DNA of 64,000 nt, from NCBI RefSeq assembly GCF_900078385.1, contig NZ_FLQR01000008.1:62001-126000 (forward strand), in the 5' to 3' direction. Under the pieces are notes generated by a model. The model saw only the letters and a list, made by a program, of their open reading frames with translations, ran no database searches and was not told where the DNA came from. The position numbers and the translations under genes are program-made. Below are positions 33,894 through 44,686 of the stretch, one piece after another. This DNA comes from an uncultured Microbacterium sp. (GTDB lineage Bacteria; Actinomycetota; Actinomycetes; Actinomycetales; Microbacteriaceae). Within the stretch, counting starts at the first letter, position 1. The number at the start of each line of letters is the position of its first letter.

Positions 33894-36208
33894 CGCGCAT
33901 CGACGAGCTCGTCGCGGCGATGACCCTCGACGAGAAGATCGCCCAGCTGTACGGCGTCTGGGTCGGCGCGTCCGACTCCGGCGGCGACGTCGCCCCGCAC
34001 CAGCACGACATGGAGGACGTGGTCGACCTCGACGCGCTGCTGCCGCACGGGCTGGGGCAGCTCACCCGTCCGTTCGGCACGCGGCCCGTCGATGCCGCCG
34101 TGGGCGCGCTGTCGCTCGCGCGCACGCAGGAGCGCATCCGTGCCGCCTCGCGGCACGGCATCCCCGCCCTCGCGCACGAGGAGTGCCTCGCCGGCTTCGC
34201 GGCGTACGGCGCGACGGCCTATCCCGTACCCCTGTCGTGGGGCGCGACCTTCCACCCCGAGCTCGTCCGGGAGATGGGGCGCCGCATCGGCGAGGACATG
34301 CGCCGGGTCGGCGTGCACCAGGGTCTCGCGCCCGTGCTCGACGTCGTGCGCGACGCCCGCTGGGGTCGCGTCGAGGAGACGATCGGCGAGGACCCGCTCC
34401 TCGTCGGCACCGTCGCCACCGCGTACGTGCAGGGCGTCGAATCGGTGGGCGTCGTCGCGACGCTCAAGCACTTCGCCGGCTACTCGGCATCCAAGGGGGG
34501 TCGGAACCTCGCGCCCGTCTCGATCGGACCGCGCGAGCTGCAGGACGTCATCCTCCCGCCGTTCGAGATGGCGGTGCGGGACAGCGGCGTCCGGAGCGTC
34601 ATGAACTCCTACTCGGACATCGACGGCGTTCCGACGGCGGCCGACCGGTCGCTGCTGACCGAACTCCTCCGCGACACGTGGGGGTTCGATGGCACGGTCG
34701 TCGCCGACTACTTCTCGGTCGCGTTCCTGAAGCTCCTCCACGGGGTCGCCGCGTCGTGGGCGGATGCCGCGGGCCAGGCGCTCGCGGCGGGCATCGACGT
34801 CGAGCTGCCGACCGTCAAGACCTTCGGCGAGCCGCTCCGGCGCGCCGTCGAGGAGGGCGTCATCGACGCCGGGCTCATCGACACGGCGCTCCGCCGCGTG
34901 CTCCGACAGAAGGAGCAGCTCGGGCTCCTGGCGGCCGACTGGTCGGCCGTGCCGGAGGCGCTGGCGGGCCGGGACCTGTCCGATCCCGAAGCGCTGCGCG
35001 GATCGATCGACCTCGACCCGGCGGAGAACCGCGCCCTCGCCGCGCGGCTCGCCGAGGAGGCGATCGTGCTCGTCCGCAACGACGGCGCGCTGCCGCTCGG
35101 CACGCCGACGCGGATCGCCGTCGTCGGCCCGAACGCCGATGACCCGTACGCCATGCTCGGCTGCTACTCGTTCCCGACGCACGTCGTCTCGCAGCATCCG
35201 GGCGTCCCGCTCGGCATCCGCATCCCGACCCTGCTCGAGGCGCTCCGCGCGGAGTTCCCCGAGGCCGAGGTCGCGCACGTGCGGGGCACGAGCGTCGACG
35301 GCGGCGAGCGCGACGGCATACCCGAGGCCGTCGCGCTCGCCCAGGCCGCGGACGTCGTCGTGCTGGCGCTCGGGGACCGGGCGGGGCTCTTCGGTCGCGG
35401 GACGAGCGGTGAGGGCTGCGACGCCGAGTCGCTCGCCCTGCCCGGCGCCCAGCAGGACCTCGTCGACGCGGTGCTGGATGCCGGTACGCCGGCCGTCCTC
35501 GTGCTGCTGGCCGGTCGCCCCTACGCCCTCGGTCGCGCCGAGGAGGAGGCCGCGGGCATCATCGAGGCCTTCTTCGCCGGCGAGGAGGGCGCGTCCGCCG
35601 TCGCGGGCGTGCTGAGCGGACGCGTGAACCCGAGCGGACGCCTGCCGGTGAGCATCCCGAAGGCTCACGGCTCGCAGCCCTCGACATACCTGGCGACACC
35701 CCTCGCGACGAAGACGGGCGTGTCGAAAATCGACCCGTCCGCGGCCTTCCCCTTCGGTCACGGCCTGTCGTACACGACGTTCGAGTGGAGCGAGCTGACC
35801 GCGGATGCGGCCGAGATCGCGACCGACGGGACGGTCGGGGTGGCGTTGCGGGTCGCCAACACGGGGGACCGGGACGGTGTCGAGGTCGTGCAGCTGTACC
35901 TCCACGACCCCGTCGCCGAGGTGCCCCGCCCCGTGCAGCGCCTCATCGGGTACGCACGGGTCGAGGTGGCCGCCGGCAACGCGGTCGAGGTGCGCTTCGC
36001 GGTGCCGGCGGATCTCGCGGCGTACACCGGCCGGGCTCTGCACCGCATCGTGGATGCCGGCGAGCTCGTGCTGGGCGCGGGGCGCTCGAGCGGCGACATC
36101 GCGTCGTCGCGGACCGTGCGCCTCGTCGGCCCGACGCGGGTCGTCGACCATTCGCGCGCGCTCGTCCCCGGCGTCGAGGTGCGTGCGGTCGAGGCCTCGG
36201 TGGTGTGA
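33890..36208 (+). CDS. Glycoside hydrolase family 3 (beta-xylosidase/beta-glucosidase)
   Basis: 772 residues: a TIM barrel (about 1-330) with KHFAGYSASKGG and the nucleophile Asp273 in TVVADYFSV, an alpha/beta sandwich (about 370-590, including EEAIVLVRNDGALPLGTPTR) and a C-terminal fibronectin III-like domain (about 640-750). No signal peptide, so it is cytoplasmic. It ends the importer operon (ATGA overlap) and lies next to xylA and xylB, which favours beta-xylosidase over beta-glucosidase; sequence alone does not settle this. Confidence 0.92.
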   Translation: MTRIDELVAAMTLDEKIAQLYGVWVGASDSGGDVAPHQHDMEDVVDLDALLPHGLGQLTRPFGTRPVDAAVGALSLARTQERIRAASRHGIPALAHEECLAGFAAYGATAYPVPLSWGATFHPELVREMGRRIGEDMRRVGVHQGLAPVLDVVRDARWGRVEETIGEDPLLVGTVATAYVQGVESVGVVATLKHFAGYSASKGGRNLAPVSIGPRELQDVILPPFEMAVRDSGVRSVMNSYSDIDGVPTAADRSLLTELLRDTWGFDGTVVADYFSVAFLKLLHGVAASWADAAGQALAAGIDVELPTVKTFGEPLRRAVEEGVIDAGLIDTALRRVLRQKEQLGLLAADWSAVPEALAGRDLSDPEALRGSIDLDPAENRALAARLAEEAIVLVRNDGALPLGTPTRIAVVGPNADDPYAMLGCYSFPTHVVSQHPGVPLGIRIPTLLEALRAEFPEAEVAHVRGTSVDGGERDGIPEAVALAQAADVVVLALGDRAGLFGRGTSGEGCDAESLALPGAQQDLVDAVLDAGTPAVLVLLAGRPYALGRAEEEAAGIIEAFFAGEEGASAVAGVLSGRVNPSGRLPVSIPKAHGSQPSTYLATPLATKTGVSKIDPSAAFPFGHGLSYTTFEWSELTADAAEIATDGTVGVALRVANTGDRDGVEVVQLYLHDPVAEVPRPVQRLIGYARVEVAAGNAVEVRFAVPADLAAYTGRALHRIVDAGELVLGAGRSSGDIASSRTVRLVGPTRVVDHSRALVPGVEVRAVEASVV

Positions 36209-36220
36209 CGGGGATTGTCG

Positions 36221-36272
36221 GGGCCCGGCACATCCCTGCCGGTGTGTGCGGGCCCCGGCCCATCCCTGCCGG
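36221..36272. repeat. Short direct repeat in the GH3/LacI gap
   Basis: Two copies of a GC-rich unit of about 22 bp sharing CATCCCTGCCGG, about 29 bp apart, between the convergent GH3 and LacI genes. No coding potential. Confidence 0.55.
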
Positions 36273-36290
36273 GCTCAGGCGCTCTGCGCG

Positions 36291-36323
36291 GGTCAGGCCG
36301 AAGCCGCGCGGATCGGCCTGACC
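36291..36323. terminator. Hairpin between convergent GH3 and LacI genes
   Basis: Perfect arms GGTCAGGCCGA (36291-36301) and TCGGCCTGACC (36313-36323) with an 11-nt loop. No T-run, but its position between two gene ends suggests bidirectional termination. Confidence 0.55.
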
Positions 36324-36361
36324 TCGGCGGATCGCCTGTTCCGGGGATGCCGCGAGTCGGC

Positions 36362-37366
36362 CTACGCGGGCGGCGCGGTGCTGCCGCGGACCACCAGGTG
36401 CGTCGCAAGGTCCATGCGGAGCGTGTCGACGGTGTCGCCCTCGGCGAGGCGCAGCACGATCCGTGCGGCCTCCTCGCCCATCCGGCGGAGCGGCTGATGC
36501 ACCGTCGTCAGCTGCGGGCTGAGCCAGCGTGCCAGCGCGATGTCGTCGTAGCCGACGACGGAGAGGTCGTGCGGGACGCTCAAGCCCGCCGCCGTGGCCG
36601 CGGCGATGACGCCGAGGGCCTGCAGGTCGCTGCCCGCGAAGACGGCCGTCGGGCGGTCGGGTCCGGCGAGCAGCTCACGGGCGTGGTGCTCGCCGCCCGC
36701 CGGGTGGAAGTCGCCGAAGCGGATCCAGGTCGGATCGATGGGCAGGTTCGCGGCGCTCATCGCCGAGCGGTAGCCGTCGACGCGCGCGAGGGAGCACATC
36801 ATGTCCTCGGGGCCCGTGATCGCCGCGATACGCGTGTGGCCGAGATCGATCAGGTGCCGGGTCGCCATGAGGCCGCCCGACCAGTTCGCCGAGCCGACCG
36901 ACGGCACGTCCGGCGCCGGGTCGCCGGCCGGGTCGACGATGGCGAACGGGACGCCCCGCGAGCGGAGCTTCTCGCGGTGCGCGCGGGGCAGGTCGGAGAA
37001 CACCAGCACGACGCCGACGGGGCGGCGGCGCAGGACGCCATCGATCCACTCCGCGGACGGTGCGTGGCGATCGCCGCTGACGGTCAGGACGACGGAGAGC
37101 CCGGCGGCGTGGGCGACGTCCTCGACGCCCTCGATCACCTCCATCGACCAGCTCGCCTCGAGCTCGTGGAAGACGAGTTCGAGCGTCTCGGTGCGCTGCG
37201 CGGGGGTGCGCCGGTGGTAGCCGTGACTCTTCAGATGCTCCTCGAGGCGGGCGCGCGTGGCCGGGGCGACATCGGTGCGGCCGTTGAGCACCTTGGACAT
37301 CGTGGCGACGGAGACTCCGGCCTCGGCCGCGATGTCGGCGAGCGTCACACGGGGAGCAGTGGTCAT
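36362..37366 (-). CDS. LacI-family transcriptional regulator
   Basis: 334 residues: the LacI helix-turn-helix and hinge (VTLADIAAEAGVSVATMSKV, then LNGRTDVAPATRARLEEHLK) followed by a periplasmic-binding-protein-like sensor domain (GGLMATRHLIDLGHTRIAAI, TAVFAGSDLQALGVIAAATA, LSVVGYDDIALARWLSPQLT). It lies divergent to xylA and convergent to the GH3 gene, so it most likely controls one or both in response to xylose, a xyloside or another sugar. Confidence 0.93.
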   Translation of the reverse strand: MTTAPRVTLADIAAEAGVSVATMSKVLNGRTDVAPATRARLEEHLKSHGYHRRTPAQRTETLELVFHELEASWSMEVIEGVEDVAHAAGLSVVLTVSGDRHAPSAEWIDGVLRRRPVGVVLVFSDLPRAHREKLRSRGVPFAIVDPAGDPAPDVPSVGSANWSGGLMATRHLIDLGHTRIAAITGPEDMMCSLARVDGYRSAMSAANLPIDPTWIRFGDFHPAGGEHHARELLAGPDRPTAVFAGSDLQALGVIAAATAAGLSVPHDLSVVGYDDIALARWLSPQLTTVHQPLRRMGEEAARIVLRLAEGDTVDTLRMDLATHLVVRGSTAPPA

Positions 37367-37498
37367 GGAGGATCCTCGGAGCCGGTCGCGGAGCCGCGGA
37401 GTGCGAGCGAGCCGATTCTTGCACCTTTCGTGTGACGCGACGATAGTTTCGGATGCCGATTCTCCTCGGCGGGGCACTGGCGCGCCCCCGCTCCATGG

Positions 37499-37520
37499 TA
37501 TAGGTTGTTTATCGCAACAA
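37499..37520 (+). promoter_or_regulatory. Candidate xylA promoter -10 box and operator
   Basis: TATAGG (37499-37504) fits a -10 box. An inverted repeat TTGTT-N6-AACAA (37505-37520) follows at once and would cover the transcription start, the classic position of a repressor site. Either the LacI protein next door or the ROK protein could bind it. Confidence 0.5.
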
Positions 37521-37546
37521 TTAACTCGACGTCGAGCAGGAGCATC

Positions 37547-38734
37547 ATGGTCACCCCCACCCCCGCGGACAAGTTCACCTTCGGACTGTGGACGATCGGC
37601 TACAACGGGAGCGACCCGTTCGGCGGTCCCACCCGGCCCCCGCTCGACGTCGTGCACGCCGTCGAGAAGCTCGCCGAGATCGGCGCCTACGGGCTCACGT
37701 TCCACGATGACGACCTCTTCGCCTTCGGCTCGACGGATGCCGAGCGGCAGAAGCAGATCGACCGCCTGAAGGGCGTGCTGGATGCCACCGGGCTGACGGT
37801 GCCGATGGTGACCACGAACCTGTTCTCGCCCCCGGTCTTCAAGGACGGCGGCTTCACCTCCAACGACCGCGCCGTGCGTCGCTTCGCGCTGCGCAAGGTC
37901 CTCCGTCAGCTCGAGCTCGGCGTCGAGCTCGGCGCCAAGACCTTCGTGATGTGGGGCGGCCGTGAGGGCGCCGAGTACGACGCCGCGAAGGACGTGCGCA
38001 CGGCCCTCGAGCGCTACCGCGAAGCGGTGAACCTCCTCGGCCAGTACGTGATCGACAAGGGCTACGACATCCGCTTCGCGATCGAGCCGAAGCCGAACGA
38101 GCCGCGCGGCGACATCCTGCTGCCGACGGTCGGCCACGCCCTCGCCTTCATCGAGACGCTCGAGCACCCCGAGCTCGTGGGCCTCAACCCCGAGGTCGGT
38201 CACGAGCAGATGGCGGGCCTGAACTTCGCCGCCGGCATCGCGCAGGCGCTCTACCACGGCAAGCTCTTCCACATCGACCTAAACGGCCAGCGCGGCATCA
38301 AGTACGACCAGGACCTCGTCTTCGGTCACGGCGACCTGCACAACGCGTTCGCGCTCGTCGACCTTCTCGAGAACGGCGGCCCGAACGGCGGTCCGTCCTA
38401 CGAGGGTCCCCGCCACTTCGACTACAAGCCGTCCCGCACCGAGGACGAGACCGGCGTCTGGGACTCGGCCGCCGCGAACATGCGCACCTACCTCCTCCTC
38501 AAGGAGCGGGCCGCCGCGTTCCGCGCCGACCCCGAGGTGCAGGCCGCGCTCGAGGCCGCCCGCGTCTTCGAGCTTGCGCAGCCGACGCTGGGCGCGGGGG
38601 AGTCGTACGACGACCTCCTCGCCGACCGTTCGGCGTACGAGGACTTCGACGCCGACGCGTACTTCGGCGCGAAGGGCTTCGGCTTCGTGCGGCTCCAGCA
38701 GCTGGCCACCGAGCACCTCCTGGGCGCCCGCTGA
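37547..38734 (+). CDS. xylA: Xylose isomerase
   Basis: 395-residue class I (actinobacterial) xylose isomerase converting D-xylose to D-xylulose. The catalytic His53 is in LTFHDDDLF, the metal ligand Glu180 in AIEPKPNEP, and the second metal region in [16 protein letters not shown] and [15 protein letters not shown]. The ATG follows GCAGGAGCATC. It is the first gene of a xylA-xylB-thuA-Gfo/Idh series, with a strong hairpin before xylB. Confidence 0.97.
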   Translation: MVTPTPADKFTFGLWTIGYNGSDPFGGPTRPPLDVVHAVEKLAEIGAYGLTFHDDDLFAFGSTDAERQKQIDRLKGVLDATGLTVPMVTTNLFSPPVFKDGGFTSNDRAVRRFALRKVLRQLELGVELGAKTFVMWGGREGAEYDAAKDVRTALERYREAVNLLGQYVIDKGYDIRFAIEPKPNEPRGDILLPTVGHALAFIETLEHPELVGLNPEVGHEQMAGLNFAAGIAQALYHGKLFHIDLNGQRGIKYDQDLVFGHGDLHNAFALVDLLENGGPNGGPSYEGPRHFDYKPSRTEDETGVWDSAAANMRTYLLLKERAAAFRADPEVQAALEAARVFELAQPTLGAGESYDDLLADRSAYEDFDADAYFGAKGFGFVRLQQLATEHLLGAR

Positions 38735-38753
38735 CCCACCCCACCTCGCCCGT

Positions 38754-38783
38754 CCCGCCCCGCGTCACTCGACGCGGGGCGGG
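38754..38783 (+). promoter_or_regulatory. GC-rich hairpin between xylA and xylB
   Basis: Perfect 13-bp arms CCCGCCCCGCGTC and GACGCGGGGCGGG with a 4-nt loop and no T-run. It probably stabilises the xylA message or causes partial termination, giving more isomerase than kinase. Confidence 0.6.
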
Positions 38784-38813
38784 AACGCGGCACGGGCAGA
38801 GAGAGGATGCCGG

Positions 38814-40109
38814 ATGGCACTCGTGATGGGCGTCGACTCGTCGACGCAGTCGTGCAAGGTCGTCATCACGGATGCCGACACCGGTGCCGTGGTCCGCTCG
38901 GGGCGCGCGTCGCACCCGGAGGGCACCGAGGTCGACCCGGCTGCGTGGTGGACGGCGCTGCAGACCGCGATCGCGGAGGCGGGCGGCATCGACGACGTCG
39001 CCGCGTGGTCCATCGCGGGGCAGCAGCACGGCATGGTCGTGCTCGACGCGGACGGTGACGTCATCCGCCCCGCCCTGCTGTGGAACGACACCCGCTCCGC
39101 CGGCGCGGCGCGCGACCTCATCGCCGAGATTGGCGCCGAGGAGTACGCGCGCCGGACCGGTGTCGTGCCGGTCGCGTCCTTCACGGCCACCAAGCTCCGC
39201 TGGCTGCGCGACCACGAGCCCGCTGCCGCGGCGCGCGTGGCGGCCGTCGCGCTCCCGCACGACTGGCTCACGTGGCGGCTCCGGGGCTTCGGCCCCGACG
39301 ACCCGCGTCTCGACGAGCTCGTCACCGACCGCTCCGACGCGTCCGGCACCGCGTACTGGGGTCCGGGCGGGTACGACCGCGACCTGCTCATCACAGCGCT
39401 CGGCCACGACGCGGTCCTCCCGCGCGTGCTCGGCTCCGGCGAGAGCGTCGCCGACGGCGCCGGCCGGGCCGTCGCGCCCGGGGCGGGCGACAACGCCGGC
39501 GCCGCACTCGGGGTCGGCGCGGGCGTGGGCGACGTCGTGGTGTCCATCGGCACGAGCGGGACGGTGTTCGCCGTCTCGGCCGAGCCGACCGTCGATCCCA
39601 CCGGTACCGTCGCCGGGTTCGCCTCCGCGGACGGCCACTTCCTCCCCCTCGTCGCGACCCTCAACGCCGCGCGCGTGCTCGACGTGACCGCCCGGCTGCT
39701 CGGCGTCGACCACGGCGAGCTCTCCCGCCTCGCCCTGAAGGCCGAACCCGGCGCGGGCGGCCTCCGTCTCGTGCCCTACTTCGAGGGGGAGCGCACGCCG
39801 AACCTGCCCGACGCGACGGCGTCCCTCGACGGCATGACACTCGCCTCGACGACGCGGGAGAACCTCGCCCGCGCCGCCGTGGAGGGGATGCTGTCCGGCC
39901 TCGCCGCCGGGCTCGACGCGGTCCGCGGTCTCGGCGTGCCGATCCGGCGAGCCCTCCTCATCGGCGGCGGCGCGCAGTCCGAGGCGGTGCGCCAGATCGC
40001 CCCGCTCGTCCTCGGCGTCCCCGTCGAGGTCCCCGAACCGGCGGAGTACGTCGCGCTCGGCGCCGCCCGGCAGGCGGCGGCGCTCGTCGGCACCGAGCCG
40101 AACGGATGA
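38814..40109 (+). CDS. xylB: Xylulokinase
   Basis: 431-residue FGGY-family kinase phosphorylating D-xylulose to xylulose 5-phosphate. Landmarks: [19 protein letters not shown] (phosphate 1), [47 protein letters not shown] and the [23 protein letters not shown]-site segment. It is slightly shorter than the usual 450-480 residues. It follows xylA in the same direction and shares its stop bases with the ThuA-like gene (ATGA overlap). Confidence 0.95.
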   Translation: MALVMGVDSSTQSCKVVITDADTGAVVRSGRASHPEGTEVDPAAWWTALQTAIAEAGGIDDVAAWSIAGQQHGMVVLDADGDVIRPALLWNDTRSAGAARDLIAEIGAEEYARRTGVVPVASFTATKLRWLRDHEPAAAARVAAVALPHDWLTWRLRGFGPDDPRLDELVTDRSDASGTAYWGPGGYDRDLLITALGHDAVLPRVLGSGESVADGAGRAVAPGAGDNAGAALGVGAGVGDVVVSIGTSGTVFAVSAEPTVDPTGTVAGFASADGHFLPLVATLNAARVLDVTARLLGVDHGELSRLALKAEPGAGGLRLVPYFEGERTPNLPDATASLDGMTLASTTRENLARAAVEGMLSGLAAGLDAVRGLGVPIRRALLIGGGAQSEAVRQIAPLVLGVPVEVPEPAEYVALGAARQAAALVGTEPNG

Positions 40110-40807
40110 CCGCGCGCACGGCGCTCATCGTCCGCGGCGGCTGGGACGGACACCATCCCGTCGCGGCGACCGACCTCTTCGTCCCGTTCCTCGAGCGCGA
40201 CGGCTTCACGGTCCGGATCGAGGACACGAGCGGCGTGTACGCGGATGCCGCGCTCATGGCCGCGACCGATCTCATCGTCCAGTCCGTCACGATGTCGGAG
40301 ATCTCCGCGCCCGCCCTCGTCGGCCTCCGCGACGCGGTCGCGGCCGGCACGGGCCTCGCCGGGTGGCACGGCGGCATAGCCGACTCCTATCGGTCGAGCT
40401 CCGACTACCTGCAGCTCATCGGCGGGCAGTTCGCGACGCACCCCGGCAAGCATCCGGATGAGCGGCACGGTGACGAGACGGACAACTACCTCCCGTACAC
40501 CGTCGAGATCACCGACCTCGGGCGGACGCACGAGATCACCGCCGGCATCGACGACTTCGCGCTCACCACCGAGCAGTACTGGGTGCTGCACGACGACCTC
40601 ATCGACGTCCTCGCCGAGACGACGCATCCCGTGCAGCCGCACCACCCGTGGCACCGCCCCATCACCTCCCCGACCGTCTGGACGCGTCTGTGGGGTCGGG
40701 GACGCGTCTTCGTCGCGACGCCCGGCCACAGCCTCGACGTCCTCCAGGACGAGAACGTCCGCACCATCATCGAGAGGGGGATGCGATGGGCAGCCCGCAC
40801 GGCATAG
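40106..40807 (+). CDS. ThuA-like protein
   Basis: 233 residues of the ThuA (trehalose utilisation) family, a class I amidotransferase-like fold: [20 protein letters not shown] at the start, then [31 protein letters not shown] and [16 protein letters not shown] near the end. Members often sit with Gfo/Idh/MocA dehydrogenases and act in sugar metabolism, with 3-keto-sugar handling suggested. It overlaps xylB by 4 bp and the dehydrogenase by 22 bp, so it is tightly coupled. No catalytic Cys is evident. Confidence 0.9.
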   Translation: MTARTALIVRGGWDGHHPVAATDLFVPFLERDGFTVRIEDTSGVYADAALMAATDLIVQSVTMSEISAPALVGLRDAVAAGTGLAGWHGGIADSYRSSSDYLQLIGGQFATHPGKHPDERHGDETDNYLPYTVEITDLGRTHEITAGIDDFALTTEQYWVLHDDLIDVLAETTHPVQPHHPWHRPITSPTVWTRLWGRGRVFVATPGHSLDVLQDENVRTIIERGMRWAARTA

Positions 40808-41871
40808 GGATCGTTGGCCTGGGGGTCATCTCGGGCGCGTACCTCGACACGCTCCGCGGCCACCCCGCGCTGCGGATCGCCGCCGTCGCGGACCTCGATC
40901 AGGACCGGGCACGCGGGGTCGCCGACGGCCTCCCCGGGACCCGCGCCACGACCGTCGCCGAACTCGTCGCCGATCCCTCCGTCGCCACGGTGCTGAATCT
41001 CACCGTGCCCGCCGCGCACGCCGAGGTCGCCCATGCCGCCATCGCGGCAGGGAAGGACGTCTACGGCGAGAAGCCGCTCGCCGCGACCCTCCACGAGGCC
41101 CTCGGAATGCGGGATGCCGCGCGGGAGGCCGGTGTGCGCCTGGGCTGCGCGCCCGACACCGTGCTCGGCACCGGTGTGCAGACCGCCCGCGCCGCCGTCG
41201 ACGCGGGCCGCATCGGCACACCCGTCTCGGCGACGGCGACGTGGATCTCTCCGGGCCACGAGCAGTGGCATCCGCACCCGGACTTCTACTACCTCCCCGG
41301 TGGAGGTCCGGTGCTGGACATGGGCCCCTACTACCTGACGGCACTCGTCCAGGTGCTCGGGCCCGTCGTCGCCCTCACCGGCATGAGCTCGCGCGTGCGC
41401 GCGGAGCGGACGATCGCGTCGGGCCCGCGCCTCGGCGAGGTGATCCCCGTGGAGACCGACACCCACGTCACGGGTGTGCTGCAGCATCGGTCCGGCGCGC
41501 TGTCCACCGTGACGGTTAGCTTCGACGGCGTCCACTCGGCCGCCCCGCCGATCGAAGTGCACGGCACCGCGGGGTCGCTCGTGCTGCCCGACCCGAACGG
41601 CTTCGACGGCGACGTCCTGCTGCGAGCCGCCGGGGCGACGGAATCGCTCGTGCTGCCTCCTTCGGCGGGATTCGCCGACGCCGCGCGCGGCGTGGGCCTG
41701 CTCGACTTCGTCCGCGGCGGCGACGGCGCAAGCGGCGCCATTGCCCTGCACGTCCTGGAGATCATGACGGGACTGCTCGACTCTCACGGCACGCGTGTCG
41801 ACCTGGCGCCGCCGCCGGAGCGCCCCGCCGCGGTGCCGTTCACCCCCGCCGAGGTGTGGCGCGGCGCCTGA
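40786..41871 (+). CDS. Gfo/Idh/MocA-family NAD(P)-dependent dehydrogenase
   Basis: 361 residues. The Rossmann motif [20 protein letters not shown] is at the N-terminus, DVYGEKPLAATLHEA carries the catalytic Lys of the EKP motif, and FYYLPGGGPVLDMGPYYLTA has the conserved GG-x-LxDxGxY signature. It oxidises or epimerises a sugar or polyol. The start (ATG at 40786) follows GAGAGGGGG inside the ThuA-like gene. Co-transcription with xylAB suggests a xylose-side pathway or use of oxidised xylosides; inferred. Confidence 0.92.
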   Translation: MGSPHGIGIVGLGVISGAYLDTLRGHPALRIAAVADLDQDRARGVADGLPGTRATTVAELVADPSVATVLNLTVPAAHAEVAHAAIAAGKDVYGEKPLAATLHEALGMRDAAREAGVRLGCAPDTVLGTGVQTARAAVDAGRIGTPVSATATWISPGHEQWHPHPDFYYLPGGGPVLDMGPYYLTALVQVLGPVVALTGMSSRVRAERTIASGPRLGEVIPVETDTHVTGVLQHRSGALSTVTVSFDGVHSAAPPIEVHGTAGSLVLPDPNGFDGDVLLRAAGATESLVLPPSAGFADAARGVGLLDFVRGGDGASGAIALHVLEIMTGLLDSHGTRVDLAPPPERPAAVPFTPAEVWRGA

Positions 41872-41943
41872 CGCCGCCGACGACCTGGCGGAGCGCCCGA
41901 TGCGTCCTTCAGCGGAGCGCGGGCGCGGTGCGAGGATGAGACC

Positions 41944-42417
41944 GTGACGGATGCGACGGCTTCGGCCCTGCTCGCAGCCGCCCGCGAGCGCCTCCGCGGC
42001 GCCCCGCGCGAGCGGCTCGGCGAAGCGGTCGCGCCGCGCCGCGTCTTCGGCCTGGGACGCGCGGCCCGTGTGGTGCCGGTGCGCGAGGCCTGGCACGTCG
42101 GGGTTCTGCTGCTCGACGAGGATGCGGCATTCGCGACGGGCGAGATCCTCCGGGCTCGGACGGAGGCGATCCGCGGATTCACGGCGGAGTCCCAGCGCGC
42201 CCGCGCCGAGGTGGCCGCGGCCGCGCGGCGCGGCGGGTTCGCCGAGGGCGAGGTGGTGCACGTGGGCTGGCAGAGCATCGACATCCCGCTCGTGGATCGG
42301 GGCGGGGCATCCGGCCCGCTCTCGGTCGTCGGCGGCGTCGTGCACGTGCGCTGGAGCACGGCCGGCGGCACGCGGCCCCTGGCGGACTACCTCGCCGAGC
42401 AGCTGTCGCTGCGGTGA
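41944..42417 (+). CDS. Conserved hypothetical protein
   Basis: 157 residues with an Ala/Arg-rich helical first half and a beta-rich second half (VVPVREAWHVGVLLLDEDAA, EVVHVGWQSIDIPLV). From memory, similar short proteins occur across Microbacteriaceae, sometimes labelled glutaminase without clear reason; I do not see a glutaminase active site. GTG start; it stands alone between the xylose and trehalose operons. Confidence 0.65.
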   Translation: MTDATASALLAAARERLRGAPRERLGEAVAPRRVFGLGRAARVVPVREAWHVGVLLLDEDAAFATGEILRARTEAIRGFTAESQRARAEVAAAARRGGFAEGEVVHVGWQSIDIPLVDRGGASGPLSVVGGVVHVRWSTAGGTRPLADYLAEQLSLR

Positions 42418-42471
42418 GCGGGGACCTCTTCCAGGCGAAGTAGGGTTGTCGTCACGACTCTGGAGGTCTGC

Positions 42472-44682
<2,211 letters not shown>

Positions 44683-44686
44683 CGCC

